Translations under genes and position numbers: made by a program | Origin: Rhodoblastus sphagnicola | GTDB lineage: Bacteria > Pseudomonadota > Alphaproteobacteria > Rhizobiales > Beijerinckiaceae | Length of the DNA: 64,000 nt | Direction: 5' to 3' | Assembly: GCF_002937075.1 (NCBI RefSeq) | Contig: NZ_NHSJ01000073.1 | Span: forward strand, 62,001 to 126,000 | The notes under the pieces: model-generated | Database searches by the model: none | What the model was told of the DNA's origin: nothing | The model's input: only the letters and a program-made list of their open reading frames with translations | In this document: one piece after another, positions 25,712 through 34,539 of the stretch | Layout of the letters: every line of letters begins with the position of its first letter | How positions within the stretch are numbered: position 1 is the stretch's first letter

Positions 25712-27238
25712 ATGTCAGCCGATCCCGCGATCCCGTTTCCTTCAAACAAACCCCGCGCCGTCATCATCGGCAGCGGCTTTGGCGGATTGGCGGCGGCGGT
25801 GCGACTGGGCGCGCGCGGCTATGACGTTACTGTACTCGAACGGCTCGATCGGCCCGGCGGTCGCGGCCGCGCCTATGTGCAGGACGGCTTCACCTTCGAT
25901 TCCGGGCCGACGATCATCACCGCGCCCTTCCTGTTCGAAGAACTTTGGCGGCTCTGCGGTAAGACTTTTTCCGACGACATCGATCTGCGCGCATTGGACC
26001 CTTACTATCGAATCGTGTTCGACGCCGGAGGCCATTTCGACGCCTGTGCCGACGACGCGGCGATGAAGCAGGAGATCGCGCGCATCTCGCCGGAGGACGT
26101 CGAGGGCTACACGCGCTTCATGCAGCACAGCGAGCGGCTGTTCCGGATCGGATTCGAAAAATTCGGACACGTCCCGTTCGACCATCTGTCGCAGATGATC
26201 GGCATTGTTCCCGACCTCGTTCGGGCGCGCGCGGATCGCAGCGTTTACGCGACCGTTTGCGACTATGTGAAGCACCCGCATCTGCGCTTTGCGTTGAGCT
26301 ATCATCCCCTGTTCATCGGCGGCAATCCGTTCCGGGCCTCGTCGATCTATTGCATGATCTCCTATTTCGAGCGGCATTGGGGCGTTCACTTCGCGATGGG
26401 CGGCACGGGCGCGCTGGTCAAGGGCCTGGTCGGGCTGATCGAAGGCCAGGGCGGCGTCATCCGCACCAAAGCCGAAGTGGCGGAAATCACCGTCGAGAAC
26501 CGCCGCGCCACTGGCGTCCGGCTTGCCTCCGGCGAAACCATCGCCGCCGATATCGTGGTGTCCAACGCCGACACCGCCACGACCTATGCAAAGTTGCTGG
26601 CCAAGGCGCCGAGAAAATGCTGGACCGATCGCAAGCTCGATCGCGCCGCCTATTCGATGAGCGTCTTCGTCTGGTATTTCGGAACCCGACGGAAATACCC
26701 GCGGGTACAACCGCATACGATCCTGGTCGGGCCGCGCTACGGCGCGCATGTCGCCGATATTTTCGACCGCAAGGTTTTGGCGGAAGATTTCAGCCTCTAT
26801 CTCTATCGCCCGACCGCGATCGATCCGAGCCTCGCGCCCGAGGGCTGCGATACGTTTTATGCGCTGTCGCCGGTTCCGCACATGGACAGTGGCGTGGACT
26901 GGTCGAGCAAGGCCGAACCCTACCGGCAGGCCATCGCCCGGCGCCTTTCGGAGACGCTTCTGCCGGGCCTTGAAGACGAGGTGGTTACATCGCGGATCTT
27001 CACGCCTCAGAATTTTCAGGATGTCCTGCAATCGCGCAAGGGCGCCGCGTTTGGATTTGAGGCCGCGCTGACGCAAAGCGCGTGGTTCCGGCCACATAAC
27101 AAGAGCGAAGATATCGAACGTCTCTACCTGGTCGGCGCCGGCACGCATCCCGGCGCGGGCGTCCCGACGGTCCTGTCATCCGCCCGCGTCCTGGACGCTG
27201 TCACGCCCGATCCGCGTTCGATGCTGGAGACGTGCTGA
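25712..27238 (+). CDS. CrtI-like phytoene desaturase family protein
   Basis: A 508-residue FAD-dependent desaturase. The dinucleotide fold GSGFGGLAAAVRLGARGYDV and LERLDRPGGRG lie at the N-terminus, and the bacterial phytoene desaturase signature is at the C-terminus (LYLVGAGTHPGAGVPTVLSS). It likely introduces double bases-pairs of conjugation in a carotenoid precursor (phytoene or an apo-product). No crtB or other carotenoid gene is nearby. It is divergent from a TetR gene. The exact number of desaturation steps cannot be predicted. Confidence 0.88.
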   Translation: MSADPAIPFPSNKPRAVIIGSGFGGLAAAVRLGARGYDVTVLERLDRPGGRGRAYVQDGFTFDSGPTIITAPFLFEELWRLCGKTFSDDIDLRALDPYYRIVFDAGGHFDACADDAAMKQEIARISPEDVEGYTRFMQHSERLFRIGFEKFGHVPFDHLSQMIGIVPDLVRARADRSVYATVCDYVKHPHLRFALSYHPLFIGGNPFRASSIYCMISYFERHWGVHFAMGGTGALVKGLVGLIEGQGGVIRTKAEVAEITVENRRATGVRLASGETIAADIVVSNADTATTYAKLLAKAPRKCWTDRKLDRAAYSMSVFVWYFGTRRKYPRVQPHTILVGPRYGAHVADIFDRKVLAEDFSLYLYRPTAIDPSLAPEGCDTFYALSPVPHMDSGVDWSSKAEPYRQAIARRLSETLLPGLEDEVVTSRIFTPQNFQDVLQSRKGAAFGFEAALTQSAWFRPHNKSEDIERLYLVGAGTHPGAGVPTVLSSARVLDAVTPDPRSMLETC

Positions 27239-27368
27239 AAGCTCAGCGGATGGCGCCGGTGGCGACAACCGCGATACGGCATTGGAGTCGTTCGAGCCCA
27301 TCGCGGGCGACCTCGGGAAGGTCGCATAATGGAGTGGGGCGCTCGCCGGATAGGCGCGGAAGGCTGTT

Positions 27369-28685
27369 TCAAATGTCGCCAGCGGTCAAAGGGCGAGATC
27401 GGCGAGGCGACAGCGCGCGAAGCGCGACCGGCGCCAGCAGATAGGCGAGGGCGGAAACCATCAAGATGGGAAGATAGCCGCCGCCGCCCGAGAGGATGCG
27501 GCCTGTCGCGGCCAGCAGCGCCATGCCGCCGAGATTGCCGCACAGCGCGCCCAGCGCGGTGACGCGACCGACGCGCGAGGCCGGAACCGCATCGGTGAGC
27601 GTGGCGAACAGATTGACCGAAAAGCTCTGATGGCCCGCCAGCGCCAACCCGAGCACGGCGGTCGCCTGCCAGAGCTGATCGACGCAAAGCGCCAGCGGCA
27701 TGGAGGCGGCGAGGAGCGCCGACCCGGCCAGCACCCGGCCGCGCGCGACGCTGAGATCGGCCTGTGACCGCGCCAGCGTCGTCGAGAGCGCGCCGCCGAC
27801 GAAGGCGCCCGCCGCCGCCATCAGGTAGATGCAGGCCACCGGCCGTCCCAGGGCGGCGACGTCGAGATGAAACAGCCGGTTGAACAGGTCGGGCAGCCAG
27901 AACAGCAGCAGCCACCACGCCTGGTCCGAGAGCACCTTGGCGCCGACCAGCGCCCAGGTGGCGCGATCCGCGAGAATGACGCGCCAGGAGTCCCCTAGGC
28001 CGTCCCTCAGACCGTCTTTCGGCTCGTCCTTGCGCTCGTCCGCGTTGGTCTCGCGCGTGGGCCAGCTTATGCGCGCGGAAAAAACCATCCACGCCGCGCA
28101 CCAAAAAAGTCCGAGCGCGCCGACGCACAGGAAGCACATGCGCCAGCCGACCAGCAGCGCGAAGGCGGGCAGCGCCAGCGGCGTGACGATGGCGCCCACG
28201 CTGCTCGCGGCGTTCATCACCCCCAGCGCCAGGGCGCGGCCGCGCGAGTCGAACAGGGCCGCCAGCGTCTTGATCGCGGTCGGCGTGCCCATGGCCTCCG
28301 TCGCGCCCAGCGCCAAGCGCGCGGCGGCGAACTGGCCCAGCGTGACGGCGAGGCCGTGGGCGGCGGCGGCGAGGCTCCACGACCCGACCGCGATCAGGTT
28401 GGACGTCCTCGGCCCCAGCCGGTCGACCAGCCAGCCCACCAGCGGGAAGGCCAGCACGGCGCCGAACTGGAACACGGCGGCGAGATCGCCGTAATCCGCG
28501 TCGCTCCAGCCAAGCTCCCGCGCCAGAATCGGCTTGAGCACGGCGATCAACTGGCGATCGACATAGTTGAGGATTCCCGCGGTGACGACGAGGGCCAGCA
28601 GCCATTTCTGCTTAAACAGGCTCGGGGCGTGGCTTGGCGACGCGGCGCCGGACGAGGCCGCCCGACGCGCGTCGGAAATCGTCAC
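27369..28685 (-). CDS. MFS transporter (ACS/hexuronate-type)
   Basis: A 438-residue, 12-helix major facilitator. The first helix region NYVDRQLIAVLKPILARELGW and the loop GWLVDRLGPRTSNLIAVGSW follow the anion:cation symporter (ExuT-like) pattern. The cytoplasmic loop between helices 6 and 7 is charged (about residues 213-235). The GTG start overlaps the stop of the TonB receptor gene by 4 bases (GTGA), so it is the inner-membrane partner of that receptor. The substrate is probably an organic acid or sugar acid, not defined. Confidence 0.87.
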   Translation of the reverse strand: MTISDARRAASSGAASPSHAPSLFKQKWLLALVVTAGILNYVDRQLIAVLKPILARELGWSDADYGDLAAVFQFGAVLAFPLVGWLVDRLGPRTSNLIAVGSWSLAAAAHGLAVTLGQFAAARLALGATEAMGTPTAIKTLAALFDSRGRALALGVMNAASSVGAIVTPLALPAFALLVGWRMCFLCVGALGLFWCAAWMVFSARISWPTRETNADERKDEPKDGLRDGLGDSWRVILADRATWALVGAKVLSDQAWWLLLFWLPDLFNRLFHLDVAALGRPVACIYLMAAAGAFVGGALSTTLARSQADLSVARGRVLAGSALLAASMPLALCVDQLWQATAVLGLALAGHQSFSVNLFATLTDAVPASRVGRVTALGALCGNLGGMALLAATGRILSGGGGYLPILMVSALAYLLAPVALRALSPRRSRPLTAGDI

Positions 28686-31126
28686 AGCTCCTTGCGGATG
28701 CTGATGCCGAAATAGCGGCCGTCGTCGCGCGGAACCCAGCGGTAGACGTAGGCCGCCGTGCCCGGCGCGGCGGTGGCGCCCGAGCTTTGCAGATAGGAGG
28801 CGTAGGAGGTGTTGAGGATGTTCTTCACGAGAACGGTGAACTTCAATCCGGCGCTGGCGTTGGACAGCGTCACGTCCGCGTCCCAGATACCATAGGCTTT
28901 TTGAATCGTGTCGGGCGATTCGCCGAGGTCATACTGAACCTTACTTTGCCAGCGCACGGCCGTGCCGAAATCGAGCGCATATTGGTCCAGCCACGGCACG
29001 GTGTAGTCCGCGCGCAGGTTGGCCTTCCATTTCGGCGTGAACGGCAGGGCGCCGCCCTTGATCGGCCAGTTGCGCCCGACGACATTGGTGCTGGTGATGG
29101 CCGCGTCGGTGAAGGCCGCCGCGCCCTTGAGCGAGAGTTCGTCGGTGACGGCCGCGTTGAAATCGGCTTCCACGCCCTGACTTGTCACCGTCCCGGCATT
29201 GACCAGATTGGTCACCACCGCGCCGCCGATCAGATTGGGGAAATTCGCCTGGAAATTGTCGAAAACGGTGTGGAAGGCGGCGAGATTGAGCAGGACGCGA
29301 TTGTCGAACAGTTTTGACTTCAGCCCGAGTTCGAACGAGTTGGACGTCTCGGCGGCGAGCACCTGACCCTGCGTCGCCGGAACCATGTTGAAAAAGACGT
29401 TGTAGGCCGGCCCCTTGTAGCCGCGCGAATAGGTGGCGTAGGTCGTCGCCCAGCTTGTGGCGTCATATTCGAAGCCGGCGCGCGCGGCATAGCCCGTCTT
29501 GAAGACATGGCCGGTGGAATAGGGCGAAGAGGCGGCGATGCCGGTGTCGGCGGCGGTGGACTGGCGCGAATGATAATAGCTCAGGTCGTCGCCGATCAGG
29601 CGCCATCCGGCGATCGCCCGGAAGGTCGGCGCGAGGTTGAGCGTGTTCTCGTTGAAGGCGGCGATATTGTTGTTGCTGACGCCATAGGGGGCGACGCCGG
29701 TGTTGGTGACGGCGCCCAGCGTGTCCGTGCGCTGATAGGTTTCCTTGTCGTCGTCATGCAGGAAATAAAGTCCGGCGACATATTCCCAAAATTGCCCGCG
29801 CGCGGAGGCCAGCCGCAGCTCCTGTGAAACCTGGTTGAACGCCAGCTTGCCGTGATCGACGGTCTGCTTGGCCGAAGGCGTCGAGGTCCGGTCGAAGTCC
29901 TGGCGCTGCTCGTTGTTCCAGAAGCGATAGGCGGTGATCGACGTCAGCGTGTGGTCGCCGAGCTTCTTGTCGACCTGGATCGAGGCGCCGCCATTGTCGT
30001 CGTCCGCGTAGGTAAACGTGTTGGTGTTGATGAAGCGGTTGCCGCTGGAGGCGACCACCGGCGAGATCTGTTTGGCGAAGTTCGGGTTGGGCGTGATCAC
30101 GCCGCCGGGATAGGCGACGTTCGTGCTGGTGATGACGCCGGTGGGGTTGGTCTCGCGCGAATGCAGGTAGTCCAGCGTGATCAGCACGCGCAGGTCGGCT
30201 TCGGGGGTGATCTCGAATTTCGCCCGCGCGCCGTCATGGGTCGATCCGTTCACCTTGTCGTCGTTGTAGAGATTGGTGACGTTGCCGTCATAGCTGGTGG
30301 CCACCACGCTCAGCAGGCCGTTGACGACGCCGGGAACGATGGCGCCGGACACGCCGGTTTTCAGGCGAACCTCCTTGCCGGTGTAATAGGAGACGTCGCC
30401 ATAGGCGTGGAATTCCGGGGTCGGCTGCGCCGTCGTGACATTGACCACGCCGGCGGAGGAATTCTTGCCGAACAGGGTGCCCTGCGGCCCCTTGAGCACC
30501 TCGATGCGGTCGACGTCGAACAGGTCGAGCGTGGCCTGGCCCGGACGCGCCAGCACAACGCCGTCCACGACCGTGGAGACGGAGGGTTCGGCGCCGGGCG
30601 AGGTGGTCACGGTGCCCACGCCGCGAATGAACAGGCCCTGGTCCTTGTTCGAGGCGCCGTCGCGGAAATTGAGGCTCGGCACGAGCTGGCTGATATCGTT
30701 GATGTTGTTGAGATTGGCCTGCGCCGCCTGCGCGCCGTCGACCACGGTGACGGCCACGGGCACCTTTTGCGACTTTTCCGGCAACAGCGTGGCGGTGATG
30801 ACGACATCCTCGACATGGATCGATTCGGCCTGGAATTGCGCTGGCGCGACCGGGGGCTGTGTCGGCTGCGCCTGGGGTGCGGCTTGCGCTTGGGTTGCGG
30901 CTTGGGCTTGGCGCGGCGCGGTTTTGGCGCGCGCGTGCTTCGGCTTCTTGGCCTGCGCGTTCGCCTGGGGTTCTTGGGGACTCTCGACCTTGTCCTGCGA
31001 CCATGCGGCGGAGGTGGCGGCGACGATCATCGAGGCGGCCAGCAGCGCGCCAAGCGCTACCCCGGTCGCGAAGCGGTTCGGCCGCGTGGACGCGCCCCTG
31101 CACGGATTGTTGTTGTCGTTCTTCAT
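28682..31126 (-). CDS. TonB-dependent outer-membrane receptor
   Basis: An 814-residue receptor. It has a signal peptide (residues about 18-45), an unusual Gln/Ala/Pro-rich stretch (about 50-95), a TonB-box-like EDVVITATLLPEKSQKVPVA and a plug domain (VPSLNFRDGASNKDQGLFIR, DVDRIEVLKGPQGTLFGKNS). A 22-strand barrel ends in an aromatic-rich C-terminus (RYFGISIRKEL). The start ATG at 31126 has AGGAG 7 bases upstream. It is co-transcribed with an MFS gene and is divergent from a LysR gene, which suggests uptake of an organic compound rather than iron alone. Confidence 0.9.
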   Translation of the reverse strand: MKNDNNNPCRGASTRPNRFATGVALGALLAASMIVAATSAAWSQDKVESPQEPQANAQAKKPKHARAKTAPRQAQAATQAQAAPQAQPTQPPVAPAQFQAESIHVEDVVITATLLPEKSQKVPVAVTVVDGAQAAQANLNNINDISQLVPSLNFRDGASNKDQGLFIRGVGTVTTSPGAEPSVSTVVDGVVLARPGQATLDLFDVDRIEVLKGPQGTLFGKNSSAGVVNVTTAQPTPEFHAYGDVSYYTGKEVRLKTGVSGAIVPGVVNGLLSVVATSYDGNVTNLYNDDKVNGSTHDGARAKFEITPEADLRVLITLDYLHSRETNPTGVITSTNVAYPGGVITPNPNFAKQISPVVASSGNRFINTNTFTYADDDNGGASIQVDKKLGDHTLTSITAYRFWNNEQRQDFDRTSTPSAKQTVDHGKLAFNQVSQELRLASARGQFWEYVAGLYFLHDDDKETYQRTDTLGAVTNTGVAPYGVSNNNIAAFNENTLNLAPTFRAIAGWRLIGDDLSYYHSRQSTAADTGIAASSPYSTGHVFKTGYAARAGFEYDATSWATTYATYSRGYKGPAYNVFFNMVPATQGQVLAAETSNSFELGLKSKLFDNRVLLNLAAFHTVFDNFQANFPNLIGGAVVTNLVNAGTVTSQGVEADFNAAVTDELSLKGAAAFTDAAITSTNVVGRNWPIKGGALPFTPKWKANLRADYTVPWLDQYALDFGTAVRWQSKVQYDLGESPDTIQKAYGIWDADVTLSNASAGLKFTVLVKNILNTSYASYLQSSGATAAPGTAAYVYRWVPRDDGRYFGISIRKEL

Positions 31127-31630
31127 TCCACGCTCCTGAAAGTTGCGCGCCGTCCGAGCGCCGCGCGTCGAAATGGCGGTCGGGACAAGTGTCAAATATA
31201 TAGTAAATTGGTCAAATATAATTGATTATGATGCATATTCGCTCAAGCTATGCGTTGGGGGCTTGGCCGCGCGCCGGAGGAACGCAACGAAAGCCGCGGC
31301 GGACAGTTGGGGCGGCGTGGCGCCGGGATCTGTGCCTGTTTGCTGAAAATATGATTTTTTATGCTGTTGGCGCGCGCCGACTGAGAAAACGGTCTCTCTA
31401 GGCCAGCCTGTTCGATCCGCGCCCGCCGCAAGACCGCGGTGGACGGCCAAGGCAGGCATATGTTGAAATAATCACACTTTATAAGTAGATTTGTGGCTGG
31501 ATTTCGGGCGTTTTTCCGGGCGATCACGCCTCCGGCGCTGCGACCCTATGTCGCACCCGTCGCGCCGGCTTGCTCACGTAGAGAGGGGCCGAACAGTGAC
31601 GCTCCCGTTTGAAGGCAGGGCGAACGACCG
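31127..31630. other. 504-base control region between the TonB receptor and lysR
   Basis: No gene is supported. The left 100 bases hold AT-rich repeats (annotated separately) in the promoter position of the receptor operon. The middle is GC-rich, and the part just before lysR has another AT-rich block (about 31461-31490). It probably carries both promoters of the divergent pair. Confidence 0.6.
31191..31229. promoter_or_regulatory. Candidate operator: paired GTCAAATATA repeats plus a palindrome
   Basis: GTCAAATATA occurs at 31191-31200 and 31211-31220, exactly 20 bases apart, i.e. on nearly the same helix face. It is followed by the palindrome ATAAT-TG-ATTAT (31218-31229). Read on the minus strand, each repeat is TATATTTGAC, so each also carries a TTGAC -35-like core upstream of the TonB receptor. 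LysR-type regulators bind such AT-rich dyads; the neighbouring LysR is a natural candidate. Confidence 0.5.
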
Positions 31631-32554
31631 ATGTTGCAGATCCGGCAGATCGAAGCATTCCGAAGCGTGATGCTGGCGGGAGGCATCACCAATGCCGCGG
31701 CCATGATGCATATCAGCCAGCCCTCGGTCAGCCGCCTGATTGGCGATCTCGAACGCGCCGTCGGCTTTCCGCTGTTCGAGCGCAAGGGGCGACGGCTTGC
31801 GCCGACTCGCCGCGCCGAAGTGTTTTACGAAGCCGTGCGGAAAAGTTTCACCGGGCTCGACCTGCTGGAGCAGGCGGCGCGGCGCATTCAGGCCCATACG
31901 GTTGAAACCATTCGCGTCTCGGCGCTTTCCGCGCTCGCTGGCGGCGTTCTCCCCCAGGCCATCGCCGAATTCCAGGCCGAATATCCTGACGTCAAAGTGT
32001 CGGTTGACGGCCAGTCGCAACGCGGCGTCGAAGACCGCGTCTTTCTGGGGCAGGCCGATCTCGGACTCGGCGTGCGGCAGCCGTTTCGCGAAGGCGTCGG
32101 CGTGACCTCGCTGGCGTCGGCTGAATATGTCTGCGCGCTTCCCCCCGGCCACCGACTCGCCGATCGCGAATTGATCCACGCCTCCGATCTCGAGGGCGAG
32201 CGCTTGATCGGGCCGATGCACGAGGCCGACGCCCTGTGGGACGCCATCGACCGGACGTTACATGACGAGGGCGTCGCCGTCCGGCGCCCCGTCGAGACCG
32301 ATCTGTCGTTTCCCGCCTATTGTTACGTTGCGTCCGGGCTTGGCGTCGCCATCGTCGAGCCGTTTTCGGCGCCGCTGTTCGCCAAGCTCGGAATTGGCTT
32401 TCGCCGCTTCCGGCCGAAAATCACGCTGGATTATGTGCTGATCGAACCCACGCATCTCGGTCCCGCGCCGGAGGCGATGGTCTTCTTTCGTGACGCCGTG
32501 CGTCGCGCCAGCGACGACTTGCTGAAGAAAGCCGATCGGCTCGTCGCGCCTTGA
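31631..32554 (+). CDS. LysR-family regulator (OccR/NocR-like)
   Basis: A 307-residue LysR protein. The N-terminal HTH is clear (EAFRSVMLAGGITNAAAMMH, SQPSVSRLIGDLE, LFERKGRRL), and a periplasmic-binding-like effector domain follows. The N-terminus resembles regulators of opine or amino-acid catabolism. It is divergent from the TonB receptor-MFS operon and converges with the amino-acid permease cluster, so it could control either. The ATG at 31631 is the family start. Confidence 0.87.
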   Translation: MLQIRQIEAFRSVMLAGGITNAAAMMHISQPSVSRLIGDLERAVGFPLFERKGRRLAPTRRAEVFYEAVRKSFTGLDLLEQAARRIQAHTVETIRVSALSALAGGVLPQAIAEFQAEYPDVKVSVDGQSQRGVEDRVFLGQADLGLGVRQPFREGVGVTSLASAEYVCALPPGHRLADRELIHASDLEGERLIGPMHEADALWDAIDRTLHDEGVAVRRPVETDLSFPAYCYVASGLGVAIVEPFSAPLFAKLGIGFRRFRPKITLDYVLIEPTHLGPAPEAMVFFRDAVRRASDDLLKKADRLVAP

Positions 32555-32611
32555 GCGCGCGACGAGGATCGAACGTGGAGAGGCGGGTCGCCGCTCGCGC
32601 CAACGACAGAG

Positions 32612-32645
32612 AGTTTTCCCCGGTTCACTTGAAGCGGAGAAAACT
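32612..32645. terminator. Weak stem-loop in the convergent lysR/metY gap
   Basis: AGTTTTC (32612-32618) and GAAAACT (32639-32645) can pair across a 20-base loop between two convergent genes. It might stop transcription from both sides, but the loop is long and the T-runs are poor. Confidence 0.3.
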
Positions 32646-32680
32646 TTAACAGGCTGAAGTGGATGCTGACCCAGGCGCGT

Positions 32681-33964
32681 TCACAGACTGGCCGTGAATG
32701 CCTGCTCGATGTCCCAGATCAGATCGTCCGGGTCTTCCGTGCCAATGGAAAAGCGGATCTGTTCCGGCTTGACGCCGGCCAGTCTCTGTTCCGCCTCGGT
32801 CAATTGACCGTGGGTGACGGTGGCGGGATGGACCACCAGCGATTTGGAATCTCCGACATTGGCGAGGAACGAGAAAATCTTCAGCGCCTCGATGAATTTC
32901 TTGGCGCGCTCGAAGCCGCCCTTGATGCCAAAAGTCAGGATCGCGCCGGGTCCCTTGGGCAGATATTTCCGCGCCAGCGCGTGATAGGGGCTTGTCTTCA
33001 GGCCGGGATAATTGACCCACTCCACATCCGCGTGGGTCTGCAAAAATTCGGCGATGCGCTGGGTGGTTTCAACCTGCCGCCGCAGCCTTAGCGATAAGGT
33101 CTCCAGCCCCTGCAAAAACAGGAAGGCGTTGAACGGACTGAGGCAGGCGCCGAAGTCGCGGAGATAGTGCAAGCGGGCCTTCACGATGAAGGCCTGATTG
33201 CCCCATTTCTCCCAGTGGATGAAATTGCTGTAGGCGGGGTCGGGGGTGGTGAAGTCCGGGAATTTGCCATTGCCCCAGTTGAAATTGCCGCCATCGACGA
33301 TCAACCCGCCGATGCTGGTGCCGTGGCCGCCGATATATTTGGTCGCCGAATGGACCGAAATATTGGCCCCGTAATTGAACGGCAGGAACAGATAGGGCGT
33401 CCCAAAAGTGTTGTCGACGATCAACGGCACGCCGTGGTCCTCGGCGATACGGGCCACCGCCTCGAAATCCACGATGTTGATGTCGGGATTGCCGATGGTT
33501 TCGACAAAAATCGCCTTGGTCCGCTCGGTGAGCGCGCGGCGGAAGTTTTCGGGGTCGACGGGATCTACCAGGGTGGTCTTGACTCCGTGCTTGGGCAAGG
33601 TGTTGACGAACAGGTTGAAGCTGCCGCCATAGAGGGTTTTCGCCGCAACGATTTCATCGCCGGCATGGGTGATGTTCAGGATCGTGGTAGCCGTCGCCGC
33701 CGAGCCGGAGGCGACGGCCAGGGCGCCGCTGCCGCCTTCAAGAGCGGCGATCCGGTTTTCCAGCACTTCATTGGTCGGGTTGACGATCCTTGTATAGTCG
33801 TAGCCGGCCTCCTCCGCCGAACTGATCCCCTTGGCCTGGGCGAAATCCTTGAAGACAAAAGAGGTGGTCTGGTAGATCGGAACCGCCCGCGCCCCGGTGG
33901 TCGGGTCGGGAACCTGCCCTGCATGGAGTTGCAAGGTGTCGAAACTCAATTGACGTTGGCTCAT
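32681..33964 (-). CDS. metY: O-acetylhomoserine aminocarboxypropyltransferase (MetY family)
   Basis: A 427-residue PLP enzyme of the Cys/Met metabolism family. The PLP-lysine motif SVHSATKYIGGHG is present, with YTRIVNPTNEVLENRIAALE near the N-terminus and a long insert around IHWEKWGNQAFIVKARLHYL typical of MetY. It makes homocysteine or a thioether from O-acetylhomoserine and sulfide or methanethiol. It is the last gene of a four-gene minus-strand cluster. The start ATG is 18 bases after the CMD gene. Confidence 0.92.
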   Translation of the reverse strand: MSQRQLSFDTLQLHAGQVPDPTTGARAVPIYQTTSFVFKDFAQAKGISSAEEAGYDYTRIVNPTNEVLENRIAALEGGSGALAVASGSAATATTILNITHAGDEIVAAKTLYGGSFNLFVNTLPKHGVKTTLVDPVDPENFRRALTERTKAIFVETIGNPDINIVDFEAVARIAEDHGVPLIVDNTFGTPYLFLPFNYGANISVHSATKYIGGHGTSIGGLIVDGGNFNWGNGKFPDFTTPDPAYSNFIHWEKWGNQAFIVKARLHYLRDFGACLSPFNAFLFLQGLETLSLRLRRQVETTQRIAEFLQTHADVEWVNYPGLKTSPYHALARKYLPKGPGAILTFGIKGGFERAKKFIEALKIFSFLANVGDSKSLVVHPATVTHGQLTEAEQRLAGVKPEQIRFSIGTEDPDDLIWDIEQAFTASL

Positions 33965-33982
33965 GATGCAATCCTCGGCGCG

Positions 33983-34525
33983 TCAGGCGACGAAATAGGT
34001 TTCGGGGTCGATGCGGTAGGGATCGAGGGCTTCGTCCAACGGGATTTGCAAGGCGCTGTTGAATAGGTTGTTGACGATCATCAGCCCGCCGAACACCGTG
34101 AGTTCGACAATCTGCGCCGGCGTGAAATGCGCGGCCAGCCGGGCGTAAAGCGCGTCCGAAACCCGGTTGGCGTTGTCGGCCAGTTGGCGGCCGAAATCGA
34201 CCACCGCCTGCTCGCGTTCGTCCAGTTTCAGATTTTTCGGATCCTCGCCCCATTGGACGATCTCGCGCTTCATGAAGGTGGCGCAGAGCTCGCAGGCGTT
34301 CTGCCGCGAAATGGCGTCACAGAACAGGATCGCCAGACGCTCGCCCAGATAGGGTTTTACCTGAGCGAACAGGTCGTACCATTTCAAAACGGCGTCCAGA
34401 GCGACCGGCGAATGCAGCAGCGCCGCCTTCATGTTGGAGATGGCATGGGTTTCGGCGAGTTTTTCATAGTCGGCGCGCTGCGCCGGAGTGGCGGTTTCCG
34501 GAGTAATCGGGGGAATGCGGGTCAT
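33983..34525 (-). CDS. Carboxymuconolactone decarboxylase (AhpD-like) family protein
   Basis: A 180-residue CMD-fold protein. The redox CxxC motif is visible in QNACELCATF, but the His usually following the second Cys by three residues is Lys (CATFMKRE). Members act as alkylhydroperoxidases or thiol reductants. A C-terminal FGGLMIVNNLFNSALQIPLD block is family-typical. The ATG at 34525 follows the aminotransferase by 14 bases. Its role in the cluster (perhaps protecting from peroxide made by the pathway) is inference. Confidence 0.83.
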   Translation of the reverse strand: MTRIPPITPETATPAQRADYEKLAETHAISNMKAALLHSPVALDAVLKWYDLFAQVKPYLGERLAILFCDAISRQNACELCATFMKREIVQWGEDPKNLKLDEREQAVVDFGRQLADNANRVSDALYARLAAHFTPAQIVELTVFGGLMIVNNLFNSALQIPLDEALDPYRIDPETYFVA

Positions 34526-34539
34526 GTGAGCAAGTCCAT

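Noticed and set aside
33965-33982. Possible SAM-II or other riboswitch before metY
   Set aside because: The gap to the upstream gene is only 18 bases, too short for a riboswitch.
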